Shown: positions 8,589-16,967, counted from the first letter of the stretch. The stretch is 64,000 bases of DNA from Mycolicibacterium tusciae (GCF_002086795.1 NZ_MVIM01000014.1:1-64000), one strand, 5' to 3'. Made by a program: numbers and translations. The notes: generated by a model from the letters alone, not told the origin.

Positions 8589-8624
8589 GCGGTATCCGGC
8601 GGGCACGAGCGTAGCGAGCGGGGA

Positions 8625-9440
8625 TTGTCAGAAGTAATCGACGTCGCCGACCCCGCAGATCCGCGGCTGGACGACTTTCGCGATCTCAACAGCGTGGACC
8701 GCAGACCTGACCTGCCGACCGGCAAGGGCCTGGTCATCGCCGAGGGTGTGCTGGTCGCGCAGCGCATGCTCGTATCACGGTTCACGCCGCGGGCCCTGCT
8801 CGGCACCGACCGGCGGCTGGCAGAACTGGCCGCCGACCTGGACGGAGTCGCGGCGCCGTACTACCGCGTGAGCGCCGACGTGATGGCCGACGTGGTGGGT
8901 TTTCATCTCAATCGCGGAGTGTTGGCATCGGCGTCGCGCCCACCCGAGCTGACGGTGTCGCAGGTGATCGAGACCGCCAGGACGATCGCCGTTCTCGAGG
9001 GCGTAAACGATCACGAGAACCTCGGATCGATCTTCCGCAATGCCGCCGGCCTCGACGTCGACGCCATCGTGTTTGGCATGGGATGCGCGGATCCTCTGTA
9101 CCGGCGTGCCGTCCGCGTGTCGATGGGACACGCCCTGCTGGTGCCCTACGCATGGGCGGTTGATTGGCCGGGCGATCTGGAGATGTTGCGGGACAGCGGC
9201 TTTCGCCTGCTGGCGATGACACCCGACCCATCGGCGCGCACACTGTCTGAGGCGATGACCAGTATGGCCGATCATCGCGTAGCGGTGCTTGTCGGCGCGG
9301 AGGGACCGGGGTTGTCCGAACGTGCGATGCGGGCCAGTGACGTGCGGGTGCGCATCGCGATGTCGCGCGGCACCGACTCGCTCAACGTCGCCACCGCCGC
9401 AGCGCTGGCCTTCTATGAACGGGTTAGATTGAACCGGTGA
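8625..9440 (+). CDS. SpoU-family RNA 2'-O-methyltransferase
   Basis: The 271 residues have an N-terminal substrate-binding domain (residues 1-105) and a C-terminal SPOUT knot. The SpoU motifs are NDHENLGSIFRNAAG, VLVGAEGPGLSE and MSRGTDSLNVATAAAL, which place S-adenosylmethionine in the knot. It corresponds to Rv0881. The TTG at 8625 is the most likely start because of a GAGCGGGG ribosome site just before it. Its stop overlaps the next gene (GTGA). The target rRNA or tRNA base is unknown. Confidence 0.88.
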   Translation: MSEVIDVADPADPRLDDFRDLNSVDRRPDLPTGKGLVIAEGVLVAQRMLVSRFTPRALLGTDRRLAELAADLDGVAAPYYRVSADVMADVVGFHLNRGVLASASRPPELTVSQVIETARTIAVLEGVNDHENLGSIFRNAAGLDVDAIVFGMGCADPLYRRAVRVSMGHALLVPYAWAVDWPGDLEMLRDSGFRLLAMTPDPSARTLSEAMTSMADHRVAVLVGAEGPGLSERAMRASDVRVRIAMSRGTDSLNVATAAALAFYERVRLNR

Positions 9441-9709
9441 CCGACGATTCGACTCCGTGGGCGATGGGCCTGACGGTGTCCGCGTTCGTCGCCGCGGTCG
9501 TCGGTGCCGCCATCGTCGTACTGAGCGTGGGACTGATGAGGGTGCACCCGATGTTGGCCGTCGGCCTCAATCTGGTCGCCGTCGGCGGGCTGACGCCGAC
9601 CGTGTGGGAATGGCGCAAGCGACCTGTCTGGCGCTGGTTCGTTCTGGGCGCCGCCGTCGGGGTGGCCTGCGCATGGGTCGCCGCCATCGCTATCGCCCTT
9701 GCGGGATAA
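9437..9709 (+). CDS. DUF2537 small membrane protein
   Basis: The 90 residues form three hydrophobic segments, with the conserved loop VWEWRKRPVWRWFVLG between the second and third. It matches Rv0882. The GTG overlaps the methyltransferase stop by four bases, which indicates coupled translation. No function is known. Confidence 0.8.
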   Translation: MTDDSTPWAMGLTVSAFVAAVVGAAIVVLSVGLMRVHPMLAVGLNLVAVGGLTPTVWEWRKRPVWRWFVLGAAVGVACAWVAAIAIALAG

Positions 9710-9729
9710 CGGGATTCACCTATTTGACT

Positions 9730-9744
9730 GCCGGCTCAGCCGGC
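9730..9744. terminator. Hairpin between convergent genes
   Basis: GCCGGC-TCA-GCCGGC forms a six-pair stem with a three-base loop and overlaps the stop codon of the LLM-type gene. It sits between convergent genes, so it may end transcription in both directions. There is no T-tract. Confidence 0.45.
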
Positions 9745-10554
9745 GTGTATCAGCGCCTCAGCCAATCGCACCCGCCATGCCGCCAAATCGTCGACTCCGA
9801 GGATGCGTAGCACGACCTGATCGGCACCTTCCTCGCGATACTGGGCGACGCGCGACGCGATCGACTCGACGTCACCCCAGGCGGTGATGTTGTCCAACAG
9901 CTGATCGCTCACCTCGTCGATATCGGTCTCGGAGAACCCCAGCCGCAGCAGATTTCGTCGATAACCGCCGACCTTGGTCAGAAATCGCAGTGGCTCGGCG
10001 GCCGCGCTCCGCGCCTGCTCCCGGTCCGTGACCGGGATGACCATCAACAGCACGGCAAGGTGCCGGGCGTCACCCAGCATCTGGCGGGCGGCGGCGACGT
10101 ACGACGGAGTCACGAGGAACGGGTATGCGCCTCCGGCGCGGTCGCGGGACAGCGCAAGCATTCGTGGTCCCAGCGCGGCGAGGATGCGTGAATCCGCGGG
10201 TATCCCCGCGCCGTCCAACTGATCGAGGTAGGCGCTCAGCGTCGCCAGGGGATGCGCATTGCGTGCGCCGCCGAGCCCGACGATGAAGCGCCCGGAATGA
10301 TCCTCAGCCAGGGCGGTGTAGGTGGCGATGACATCGGCCGCGGGAACGACGGAGACCGGAATGATGCCCGTCGCAACAAGAATCGCGTCGGTTGCACGCA
10401 CCGCGGCATCGACCATTGTCAGGTTTCCCGACCGCCACAAGGTGGAGAAGCCGAGACTTTCGGCGTGCCGCGCCTCGTCGGCCACCACGGTCGAATCGTC
10501 GGTATAGGGATAGCCGCTGGCAAGGCCGATGGGTCCGAGCGTGGTCATGGTCAC
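9736..10554 (-). CDS. LLM-class F420-dependent oxidoreductase
   Basis: The 272 residues are a luciferase-like TIM-barrel protein. The typical F420/flavin elements are present: an N-terminal LGPIGLASGYPYT strand, ESLGFSTLWRSGN, ATGIIPVSVVPAADV, and GRFIVGLGGARNAHP. It probably uses coenzyme F420, which mycobacteria make, to reduce or oxidise an unknown substrate. Two starts, GTG 10554 and ATG 10548, are only two codons apart. It is single-gene and convergent with the DUF2537 gene. Confidence 0.85.
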   Translation of the reverse strand: MTMTTLGPIGLASGYPYTDDSTVVADEARHAESLGFSTLWRSGNLTMVDAAVRATDAILVATGIIPVSVVPAADVIATYTALAEDHSGRFIVGLGGARNAHPLATLSAYLDQLDGAGIPADSRILAALGPRMLALSRDRAGGAYPFLVTPSYVAAARQMLGDARHLAVLLMVIPVTDREQARSAAAEPLRFLTKVGGYRRNLLRLGFSETDIDEVSDQLLDNITAWGDVESIASRVAQYREEGADQVVLRILGVDDLAAWRVRLAEALIHAG

Positions 10555-10588
10555 ACGCTAGGACCTCAACGAAAGTTCAGGTCAAGCG

Positions 10589-11380
10589 TCAGCGCTGGCC
10601 GCTGGACCGCACGCCGAGCAGCACGTCCTCCCACGCGGGCACTGCCGGCTTGCCCTTGCGTGCGCGTGGCTTGGGTGCGGCAGGCGGTGCCGGTTCGGGC
10701 TCGACCACAGGCTCAGGGAGCGGCTCCGGCTCGTCCTCCAGCGCGAAATGCGGGACCGCGGCAACCGGGCGCAGGGGGCGCGCGAAGTTCGGGTCGATGA
10801 GCTCGGACGCCGAGTCGTCGAGTGCCGTCACGGTGCCGCCATGAGCGCCGGGGGTGAACCGGAAGTGTGCGATGTTGTCCGACAGGCCCGCCTTCCACGC
10901 CATCTGGACGGTCCAGCGTCCGTCTTCGTTGCGCCAGGCGTCCCAGTTGGTGTCCTCGGCGCCCAGTCCGCGGGCGATCAGCGACGTCGTCACCGTCTCC
11001 AGGAGCGTCAGGATCGAGGGGCCGTCGGCCAATATGGGATGCGCCGCAGTTGCCAGCTCGGCCGCCCTCGAGCGTTCAAGCAGGACCGGATGAGCAAATC
11101 TCTCGACCCGTGCCAAGTCGACTCCCGAGGCCGCCGCAACCTGCTCGACGGATGCGCCCGCGCGGATTTTTGCCTGAATCTCTTTGGGACGCAGCACGTT
11201 TGGAACCTCGTCGTTGGTTTGAGATGCACTTCGCGAAGGAGTAGAACCGGTCTTGTCACCGCGCACTGCGGCCCGCAAGCGGTCGTCGGGGAACAGGATG
11301 AACTTCTCGCCGGAGCCGTCGGCCTCGCAGATAATTCGGTTGCCATCGATGTCCAGTCCGACGACTCTGAGTTCCCGCAT
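10589..11380 (-). CDS. sepH: Septation protein SepH (DUF3071)
   Basis: This 263-residue protein has an N-terminal DUF3071 domain (MRELRVVGLDIDGNRIICE), a helix-turn-helix-like segment at about 70-95 (LRPKEIQAKIRAGASVEQVA), a conserved central region (WDAWRNEDGRWTVQ), and a Pro/Glu-rich linker before a basic C-terminus. SepH stimulates FtsZ assembly in actinobacteria. The ATG at 11380 follows GGAGGAGG with five bases spacing, better than the GTG one codon upstream. It corresponds to Rv0883c. Confidence 0.88.
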   Translation of the reverse strand: MRELRVVGLDIDGNRIICEADGSGEKFILFPDDRLRAAVRGDKTGSTPSRSASQTNDEVPNVLRPKEIQAKIRAGASVEQVAAASGVDLARVERFAHPVLLERSRAAELATAAHPILADGPSILTLLETVTTSLIARGLGAEDTNWDAWRNEDGRWTVQMAWKAGLSDNIAHFRFTPGAHGGTVTALDDSASELIDPNFARPLRPVAAVPHFALEDEPEPLPEPVVEPEPAPPAAPKPRARKGKPAVPAWEDVLLGVRSSGQR

Positions 11381-11465
11381 CACGACCTCCTCCGGGCTGA
11401 CACCAGGCCCGATTAGAGGACCCTACTGTGTTATCTGCCTGTTACCGGGTAGACACGCGGGCAGG

Positions 11466-12578
11466 TCAGAGGCGTTCTACGACCCAGTCGATGCAGGCGG
11501 TCAGGGCACTGACGTCATCGGGATCGACGGCGGGGAACATGCCGACGCGCAGCTGGTTGCGACCGAGTTTGCGATAGGGCTCGGTGTCGACGATTCCATT
11601 GGCTCGAAGTGCCTTGGCGATCGCCGCAGCATCTACGGAATCGGTGAAATCGACGGTGCCGACCACCTGCGACCGTAGCTCGGGGTCGGCGACGAAGGGC
11701 GTGGCCACCTTCGACGCCTCGGCCCAGCTGTACAGCCGCTGCGACGAGTCGGCGGTGCGCTTGACCGCCCAGTCCAGTCCGCCGTTGCCCAGCATCCATT
11801 CGAGCTGATCGGCGAACATGATCAACGTGCCGATCGCCGGGGTGTTGTAGGTCTGGTTTTTGAGGCTGTTCTCGATCGCGATCGGGAGCGACAGGAACTC
11901 GGGCACCCAGCGGTCCGACGCCGCGATGGCCTCCACGCGGGCGAGCGCGGCGGGGGAAAGGATCGCGATCCACAGGCCGCCGTCGCTGGCGAAGTTCTTC
12001 TGCGGTGCGAAGTAGTAGGCGTCGGCGTCGGCGATATCGACGGGCAGGCCACCGGCCGCCGAGGTGGCGTCGATGGCGATCAATGCGCCATCTGAGCCTT
12101 CTGGTCGCTGCACGGGAACCGCTACGCCCGTTGACGTTTCGTTGTGCGCCCACCCGATGAGGTCCACCGACGGATCCGATTGTGGTTTGGGTGCGCTGCC
12201 TGGATCGGCCTTGACGACGACCGGGTCCCCGACGAACGGATTCTTGGCCACCGCCGACGCGAACTTGGCGCTGAATTCGCCGTAGGTCAGGTGCAGTGAG
12301 CGCTTGTCGATCAATCCGAACGCGGCCGCGTCCCAGAACGCGGTGGTGCCGCCGTTGCCGAGGATGACCTCGTAGCCGTCGGGCACCGAGAAGAGTTGAC
12401 GCAGCCCGTCACGCACTCGGCCGACGAGGTTCTTGACCGGCGCCTGCCGGTGCGACGTCCCGAATAGGTCGCCCGCGGCGGCGAGGGCCTGAAGTTGTTC
12501 GGGGCGCACCTTCGACGGTCCGCAGCCGAAACGGCCGTCGCGAGGTTTGAGGTCGGCGGGAATCGTCAGGTCGGCCAT
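11466..12578 (-). CDS. serC: Phosphoserine aminotransferase SerC
   Basis: This PLP enzyme of serine biosynthesis converts 3-phosphohydroxypyruvate and glutamate to phosphoserine. The 370-residue chain has the family opening GRFGCGPSKVRPEQ, a glycine-rich phosphate-binding region EVILGNGGTTAFWDA, the Asp in DATSAAGG, and the Schiff-base lysine in FAPQKNFASDGG. The ATG at 12578 gives the usual length; an in-frame extension to 12965 has no domain support. It corresponds to Rv0884c. Confidence 0.95.
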   Translation of the reverse strand: MADLTIPADLKPRDGRFGCGPSKVRPEQLQALAAAGDLFGTSHRQAPVKNLVGRVRDGLRQLFSVPDGYEVILGNGGTTAFWDAAAFGLIDKRSLHLTYGEFSAKFASAVAKNPFVGDPVVVKADPGSAPKPQSDPSVDLIGWAHNETSTGVAVPVQRPEGSDGALIAIDATSAAGGLPVDIADADAYYFAPQKNFASDGGLWIAILSPAALARVEAIAASDRWVPEFLSLPIAIENSLKNQTYNTPAIGTLIMFADQLEWMLGNGGLDWAVKRTADSSQRLYSWAEASKVATPFVADPELRSQVVGTVDFTDSVDAAAIAKALRANGIVDTEPYRKLGRNQLRVGMFPAVDPDDVSALTACIDWVVERL

Positions 12579-12629
12579 GGGGACAAGAGTAGTGACCCCG
12601 GCTGCGGGCCTTCCGCGGGGAGGGCATGC

Positions 12630-12690
12630 AGAAAATGGTGAAAAAGTGGGTAAAGAACACACAGTGGAACCATTTTGTATCCATAATGTG
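12630..12690. promoter_or_regulatory. AT-rich promoter region between serC and the CAP gene
   Basis: This stretch is much richer in A/T than its surroundings. It contains an exact 8-base inverted repeat, AAAATGGT (12632-12639) and ACCATTTT (12669-12676), and a TAATGT hexamer (12684-12689) matching the mycobacterial -10. It lies between divergent genes and probably holds their promoters and a regulator site. Confidence 0.45.
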
Positions 12691-12722
12691 ATCTGTCGGG
12701 GACTGAGCCCATTGGGGGGCAC

Positions 12723-13214
12723 GTGATCAGTCATGGGAAAGTTTCGACCCTCATGCCGGTGTGTGCAGCGGCGATGGTGGTGTTCGGTTCGATAGCCGCT
12801 GCGGCGCCCACGCAGGCTTCCGGAGACGAGGGCGGCGCGGTGCTCAGCGAGATCAACGCGACGCGCGCGGCAAGTGGATGCGGTCCGGTGGCACCCAATC
12901 CGCAGCTGACTGCGTCGGCGGCACGGCACGCCAACGACATGCTCAGGAGCGGGGTCCAGGCGCACACCGGTTCGGACGGCTCCTCTGTTGTCCAGCGCGT
13001 CACCGACGCCGGCTATACGTCATTCGAGGATCTCGGCGAAATCGTGTTTTGGGCCAATGGCCCCGGCGGTTCGCCTGCTGCCGCGGTGAATTGGTGGATG
13101 AACAGTCCGGGCCACCGCGCGGTCATCACCGACTGTGGCATGACCGATGCGGGATTCTCGGCCGTCAGAAGCGGCAGCATGTTGACCGTTGCTGGCGACT
13201 TCGCGAAGAGGTAG
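12723..13214 (+). CDS. Secreted CAP/SCP-domain protein
   Basis: The 163 residues start with a signal peptide (MPVCAAAMVVFGSIAAAAPTQA, cut near residue 32) followed by a CAP domain. Family motifs are ARHANDMLRSG and an HTGSDGSS histidine, then WWMNSPGHRAVITDCG with the second CAP histidine. Two cysteines (SGCG, TDCG) could form a disulfide. CAP proteins bind sterols or lipids, or act as proteases, in other organisms; here the role is unknown. A GTG at 12723 and an ATG at 12753 are both possible starts. Confidence 0.82.
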   Translation: MISHGKVSTLMPVCAAAMVVFGSIAAAAPTQASGDEGGAVLSEINATRAASGCGPVAPNPQLTASAARHANDMLRSGVQAHTGSDGSSVVQRVTDAGYTSFEDLGEIVFWANGPGGSPAAAVNWWMNSPGHRAVITDCGMTDAGFSAVRSGSMLTVAGDFAKR

Positions 13215-13228
13215 ACGCCCGGCCATTC

Positions 13229-13325
13229 TCAGTTGGTCAGGATGCGAGCCCCGTCGGGGGTGACCGCCACGGTGTGCGCGCTGTGCGCGGCGCGGCCATC
13301 GAATCGATCTCGTCTCGCGTTTCAG
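13229..13325 (-). pseudogene. Probable C-terminal remnant of a methionine aminopeptidase
   Basis: On the minus strand the frame ending at TGA 13229-13231 reads RAAHSAHTVAVTPDGARILT followed by Asn and stop. This resembles the conserved C-terminal strand of methionine aminopeptidase (AxxEHTVxVTxDGPxILT). No upstream part of an M24 peptidase is present, so it would be a broken relic. The match rests on about 25 residues and could be chance. Confidence 0.35.
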
Positions 13326-13397
13326 CTCGACCATGTGTGGTCTCCATCACAAAACGCGGCGTTCGGCCTGGTGTGCCACATGCCAGAAAGGGGTATT

Positions 13398-13425
13398 CAC
13401 GGTATGCGATACCTGCGGTACCGTG
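13398..13425. promoter_or_regulatory. Inverted repeat upstream of the diiron oxygenase, candidate operator
   Basis: CACGGTA and TACCGTG form a perfect 7-base inverted repeat with a 14-base spacer. The spacer itself contains a nested GGTA-N5-TACC. It lies 43 bases before the diiron oxygenase start, a typical place for a TetR-like repressor. Which regulator binds is unknown. Confidence 0.4.
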
Positions 13426-13467
13426 TTTGACAATCAAGGCTCGTAGACCTCACCGAGGAGGTGTCGA

Positions 13468-14496
13468 ATGGCAGTCAAGGAAGCCCGGACACGCATGGTC
13501 CGGCGCTGGCGGCGCAATATGGATGTCACCGATGACACTGCATACGTCGACATGCTCACCACATTGTCCGAGGGGTCGGTGCGACGCAACTTCAATCCGT
13601 ACACCGACATCGACTGGGACTCCCCGGAGTTCAAGGTGGTTGAGAACGACGAGCGCTGGATCCTGCCCGCGACCGACCCGATCGGGAAGCACTCCTGGTA
13701 TCAGTCGCAGTCGAGAGAGCGCCAGATCGAGATCGGCATGTGGCGCCAGGCCAATGTCGCGAAGGTCGGTCTGCACTTCGAGTCGATCCTGATCCGCGGG
13801 CTCATGGAGTACGCCTTCTGGACGCCCAACGGATCACCGGAGTACCGGTACTGCCTGCACGAGGCGGTAGAAGAGTGCAACCACACGATGATGTTCCAGG
13901 AGATGGTCAACCGCATCGGTGCCGATGTGCCCGGTATGCCGCGCATGCTGAAGTGGATTCAGCCAGCCATCCCGCTGGTCGCGGGGCCGCTGCCGATCCC
14001 GTTCTGGTTCGGCATTCTGGCCGGCGAGGAGCCCATCGATCACACCCAGAAAAACGTATTGCGCGAGGGCAAGACGCTGCATCCGATCATGGAGCGCGTG
14101 ATGGCCATCCACGTGGCCGAAGAGGCGCGGCACATCTCGTTCGCGCACGAATACCTGCGTAAGCGGGTTCCTGACCTGCCGCGGCGGAAGCGGTTCTGGT
14201 TGTCGCTCTATGTTCCGGTCGTGATGCGCGTGCTGTGCTCGGCGATCATCGTGCCGCCGCGGGCGTTCTGGAAGGAATTCGATATCCCGCGGTCGGTCCG
14301 CAAGGAGATCTTCTTCAAGTCACCCGAGTCGCGGCAGATGTTGCGCGACATGTTCGGCGACGTCCGGATGCTCGCCCACGACACCGGTCTGATGAACCCG
14401 CTCGCGAAACTGATCTGGCGGATGTGTCGGATCAGCGGCCGGCCCAGCCGGTACCGCAGCGAGCCTGCCCGCCAGCATCTGGTGTCGGCCGCGTAG
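13468..14496 (+). CDS. AurF-like diiron oxygenase
   Basis: The 342 residues match Rv0885 and the AurF/p-aminobenzoate N-oxygenase-like family. The carboxylate and histidine ligands of a two-iron site are visible: Glu in FESILIRGLMEYAFW, EAVEECNHTMMFQE, and HVAEEARHISFAHE. A good ribosome site (GAGGAGGTGTCG) precedes the ATG. Members N-oxygenate or desaturate substrates; the natural substrate here is unknown. The next gene, fprB, starts seven bases later and likely supplies electrons. Confidence 0.88.
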   Translation: MAVKEARTRMVRRWRRNMDVTDDTAYVDMLTTLSEGSVRRNFNPYTDIDWDSPEFKVVENDERWILPATDPIGKHSWYQSQSRERQIEIGMWRQANVAKVGLHFESILIRGLMEYAFWTPNGSPEYRYCLHEAVEECNHTMMFQEMVNRIGADVPGMPRMLKWIQPAIPLVAGPLPIPFWFGILAGEEPIDHTQKNVLREGKTLHPIMERVMAIHVAEEARHISFAHEYLRKRVPDLPRRKRFWLSLYVPVVMRVLCSAIIVPPRAFWKEFDIPRSVRKEIFFKSPESRQMLRDMFGDVRMLAHDTGLMNPLAKLIWRMCRISGRPSRYRSEPARQHLVSAA

Positions 14497-14503
14497 GGCG
14501 CCC

Positions 14504-16195
14504 ATGCCTCACGTGATCACCCAGTCGTGTTGCAGCGACGGGTCCTGTGTCTACGCCTGTCCGGTGAACTGCATCCACCCGTCACCGGACGAGCCGGGCT
14601 TCGCCACCGCGGAGATGCTCCACATCGACCCGGTCGCGTGCGTCGACTGCGGCGCGTGTGTCTCGGCGTGCCCGGTCGGGGCCATCGCGCCCGATACCCG
14701 GCTCGAGCCCGCGCAGCTGCCGTTCATCGAGTTGAACGCGTCCTTTTATCCCAAACCCGAGGGCAAGCTGCCGCCGACGTCCAAGCTGGCGCCGGTGCTC
14801 GAGGCGCCGTTGGTCCGGCCACGCTCCGGTGGGCCGTTGACCGTCGCGATCGTCGGCTCCGGGCCGGCGGCCATGTACGCCGCCGACGAACTGCTGACGC
14901 AGCGCGGTGTGCGGGTCAACGTCTTCGAGCGGCTGCCGACCCCGTACGGTCTCGTGCGCGCCGGGGTGGCACCCGACCATCAGAGCACCAAGCGGGTGAC
15001 AGCGCTGTTCGACAAGGTGACGAAGCTGCCGGGCTTCACGTTCTATCTGAACGTCGACGTGGGATCGGATGTCACGCACGCCGACCTGCTGGACCACCAC
15101 CACGCGGTGCTCTACGCCGTCGGTGCGCCCAACGACCGCCGGCTCGACATCGCCGGGATCGGTCTGCCCGGCACGGGAACCGCCACCGAGATGGTCGCGT
15201 GGTTCAACGGCCACCCTGAATTCACCGATCTTCCAGTCGATTTGAGCCACGAGCGGGTGCTTGTCGTCGGCAACGGCAACGTGGCGTTCGATGTGGCCCG
15301 CATTCTGACCACCGACCCCGATGTGCTGGCGCGCACGGACATCTCCGACCACGCGCTGGCCGCGTTGCGCGGCTCGAAGGTCAACGAGGTCGTCGTCGCC
15401 GCCCGCCGGGGTCCGGTGCACTCGGCCTTCACACTTCCGGAACTGATCGGGCTGACCTCGGTGTGTGATGTGGTGCTGGACGGCGCCGACCATGATCGGG
15501 TCATCAGTGACCTCGCGACGGCCACAGATCCCTTGACGCGCAACAAGCTCGAGATCCTGTCGAAGCTCGGCGATGCTGGACCGTGCGGGCGGCCGCCCGC
15601 GCACAGGCCCCGCATCCGGTTGGCTTTTCAGTTGACGCCGGTACGCATCCTCGGTGAGCAGCGTGCGACGGGTGTCGAGTTCGCGGTGACCGGCACCGAC
15701 GATGTTCACCGCATCGACGCCGGCCTTGTGCTGACCTCGATCGGCTACCGCGGCAAGGCGATTCGCGACCTTCCGTTCGATGACGAGGCTGCGGTGGTGC
15801 CCAATGACGGCGGCCGGGTCATCGATCCGGCGTCGGGTGAGGCCGTGCGCGGCAGCTACGTGGCGGGCTGGATCAAGCGTGGCCCCACCGGCTTCATCGG
15901 TACCAACAAATCGTGCGCCGGCGAGACGGTGCACAACCTGGTCGCCGATTACAACGCGGGGATGCTCGCGGATCCGGCCGGCAAGCCGGCCGCACTGGAC
16001 AAGCTCGTGCGAAGCAGGCGGCCCGACGTGATCGACGTTGCGGGGTGGAAGGCCATCGACGACGCGGAGATCGCACGCGGCGGCGAGCATAGGCCCCGCG
16101 ACAAGTTCACGACGATTGCCGACATGCTTGCCGCGGCGGCCGACGCACCCGCGCCGTCGATGCGCGAGCGCGTGCTCGCCGGCCTGCGTCGCTAG
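14504..16195 (+). CDS. fprB: Ferredoxin-fused NADP+ reductase FprB
   Basis: The 563-residue protein joins a 7Fe-type ferredoxin domain (residues 1-75; CCSDGSCVYACPVNC and CVDCGACVSACP) to an adrenodoxin-reductase-like flavoprotein (TVAIVGSGPAAMYAADELL for FAD, VLVVGNGNVAFDVARIL for NADP(H), and a C-terminal GWIKRGPTGFIGTNK). It moves electrons between NADPH and the fused ferredoxin. Seven bases downstream of the diiron oxygenase, it is probably its reductase. It corresponds to Rv0886. Confidence 0.95.
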   Translation: MPHVITQSCCSDGSCVYACPVNCIHPSPDEPGFATAEMLHIDPVACVDCGACVSACPVGAIAPDTRLEPAQLPFIELNASFYPKPEGKLPPTSKLAPVLEAPLVRPRSGGPLTVAIVGSGPAAMYAADELLTQRGVRVNVFERLPTPYGLVRAGVAPDHQSTKRVTALFDKVTKLPGFTFYLNVDVGSDVTHADLLDHHHAVLYAVGAPNDRRLDIAGIGLPGTGTATEMVAWFNGHPEFTDLPVDLSHERVLVVGNGNVAFDVARILTTDPDVLARTDISDHALAALRGSKVNEVVVAARRGPVHSAFTLPELIGLTSVCDVVLDGADHDRVISDLATATDPLTRNKLEILSKLGDAGPCGRPPAHRPRIRLAFQLTPVRILGEQRATGVEFAVTGTDDVHRIDAGLVLTSIGYRGKAIRDLPFDDEAAVVPNDGGRVIDPASGEAVRGSYVAGWIKRGPTGFIGTNKSCAGETVHNLVADYNAGMLADPAGKPAALDKLVRSRRPDVIDVAGWKAIDDAEIARGGEHRPRDKFTTIADMLAAAADAPAPSMRERVLAGLRR

Positions 16196-16202
16196 GTTCG
16201 CT

Positions 16203-16217
16203 AGCGACTTTGTCGCT
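16203..16217 (+). repeat. Copy 1 of an AGCGAC-TTT-GTCGCT hairpin repeat
   Basis: AGCGAC-TTT-GTCGCT makes a six-pair stem with a three-base loop, seven bases after the fprB stop. The same core occurs twice near 31.7 kb, also downstream of a plus-strand gene. It may be a terminator or a small dispersed repeat. Confidence 0.5.
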
Positions 16218-16348
16218 GAAGTGTTGCGGCCCAGGGCTTGTCGGACCGGGCGCCACTTGCTGGCGCTACGCCGTGCGGCAGCCCGGCCGGGCGGCATACT
16301 CCCGCCTTCCGGGGGCCGCAGGTGCTGCCGGCGTTTTCTTCCGAGCCG

Positions 16349-16804
16349 TTACTGGTGCTGTTTGATGGCTTCGTCGATCTCGTCCTGACTGACCTCGCGT
16401 ATCGGCTGGCCCATTGACCACAGATGACCGAACGGGTCACGCAGTTCGCCGTAGCGGTCACCCCAGAACATGTCGTCGAGTGGCATCACCACGGTCGCGC
16501 CGGCGTCGATCGCCTGCTGGAACTTGGCATCGACATCCGTGACGGTGAGATGAACGGTGACTGGTGATCCGCCCAGCGCCTCCGGCGTGACCGACTTGCC
16601 GTCGTTCATTTCGGGAAAGTCATCGTTGAGCATCACCAAGGCTCCGTTGATCCGCAGAGCGGCATGAAACAGCCTCTTGCCGTCGGGCCCTGGTACCCGG
16701 CCCAGTTCCTCGGCGTTGAACGCCTTGACGTAAAAATCGATGGCTGCCGCACCGTCACTGACGGTGAGCATTGGGGAAACTGCTGGTTGGACGTCGATTG
16801 CCAT
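16349..16804 (-). CDS. VOC/glyoxalase-like (PhnB family) protein
   Basis: The 151 residues have the two beta-alpha-beta modules of the VOC fold. PhnB-like features are FYVKAFNAEE, GKRLFHAALRINGALVMLNDD, and DMFWGDRYGELRDPFGHLWSM. The metal site seems incomplete relative to true glyoxalase I. It corresponds to Rv0887c. It is convergent with fprB and divergent from the GT-C gene, so it is transcribed alone. The substrate is unknown. Confidence 0.85.
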   Translation of the reverse strand: MAIDVQPAVSPMLTVSDGAAAIDFYVKAFNAEELGRVPGPDGKRLFHAALRINGALVMLNDDFPEMNDGKSVTPEALGGSPVTVHLTVTDVDAKFQQAIDAGATVVMPLDDMFWGDRYGELRDPFGHLWSMGQPIREVSQDEIDEAIKQHQ

Positions 16805-16916
16805 GAGCGAGCTCCTCGATTAGTGGTTTTCCCTCGCGGGCTACCAGTACGACTCGTCGGACGGGCCGAACTCATCGCACCGACTCGATGCAATCACCGG
16901 CCACCGACAACCCCAT

Positions 16917-16967
16917 GCGATTTCGGCGCGTGTGGTCACTCAGGGTGACTGAGCACGCCGAAATCGC
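16917..16967. repeat. Long perfect palindrome between divergent genes
   Basis: GCGATTTCGGCG (16917-16928) and CGCCGAAATCGC (16956-16967) are exact 12-base arms around a 27-base centre. That centre itself holds GTCAC (16935-16939) and GTGAC (16945-16949). It lies between the VOC gene and the glycosyltransferase and inside the only ORF extension of the latter. Such an arm pair suggests an operator or a repeat, and argues for a later start of the glycosyltransferase. Confidence 0.6.

Noticed and set aside
13427..13432. TTGACA as a -35 element for the diiron oxygenase
   Set aside because: No -10-like hexamer lies 16-18 bases downstream; the match is probably coincidental.
14582..16297. A 571-residue minus-strand frame
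   Set aside because: Shadow of fprB; its composition (Arg, Gln and His rich) lacks protein-like hydrophobic patterning.
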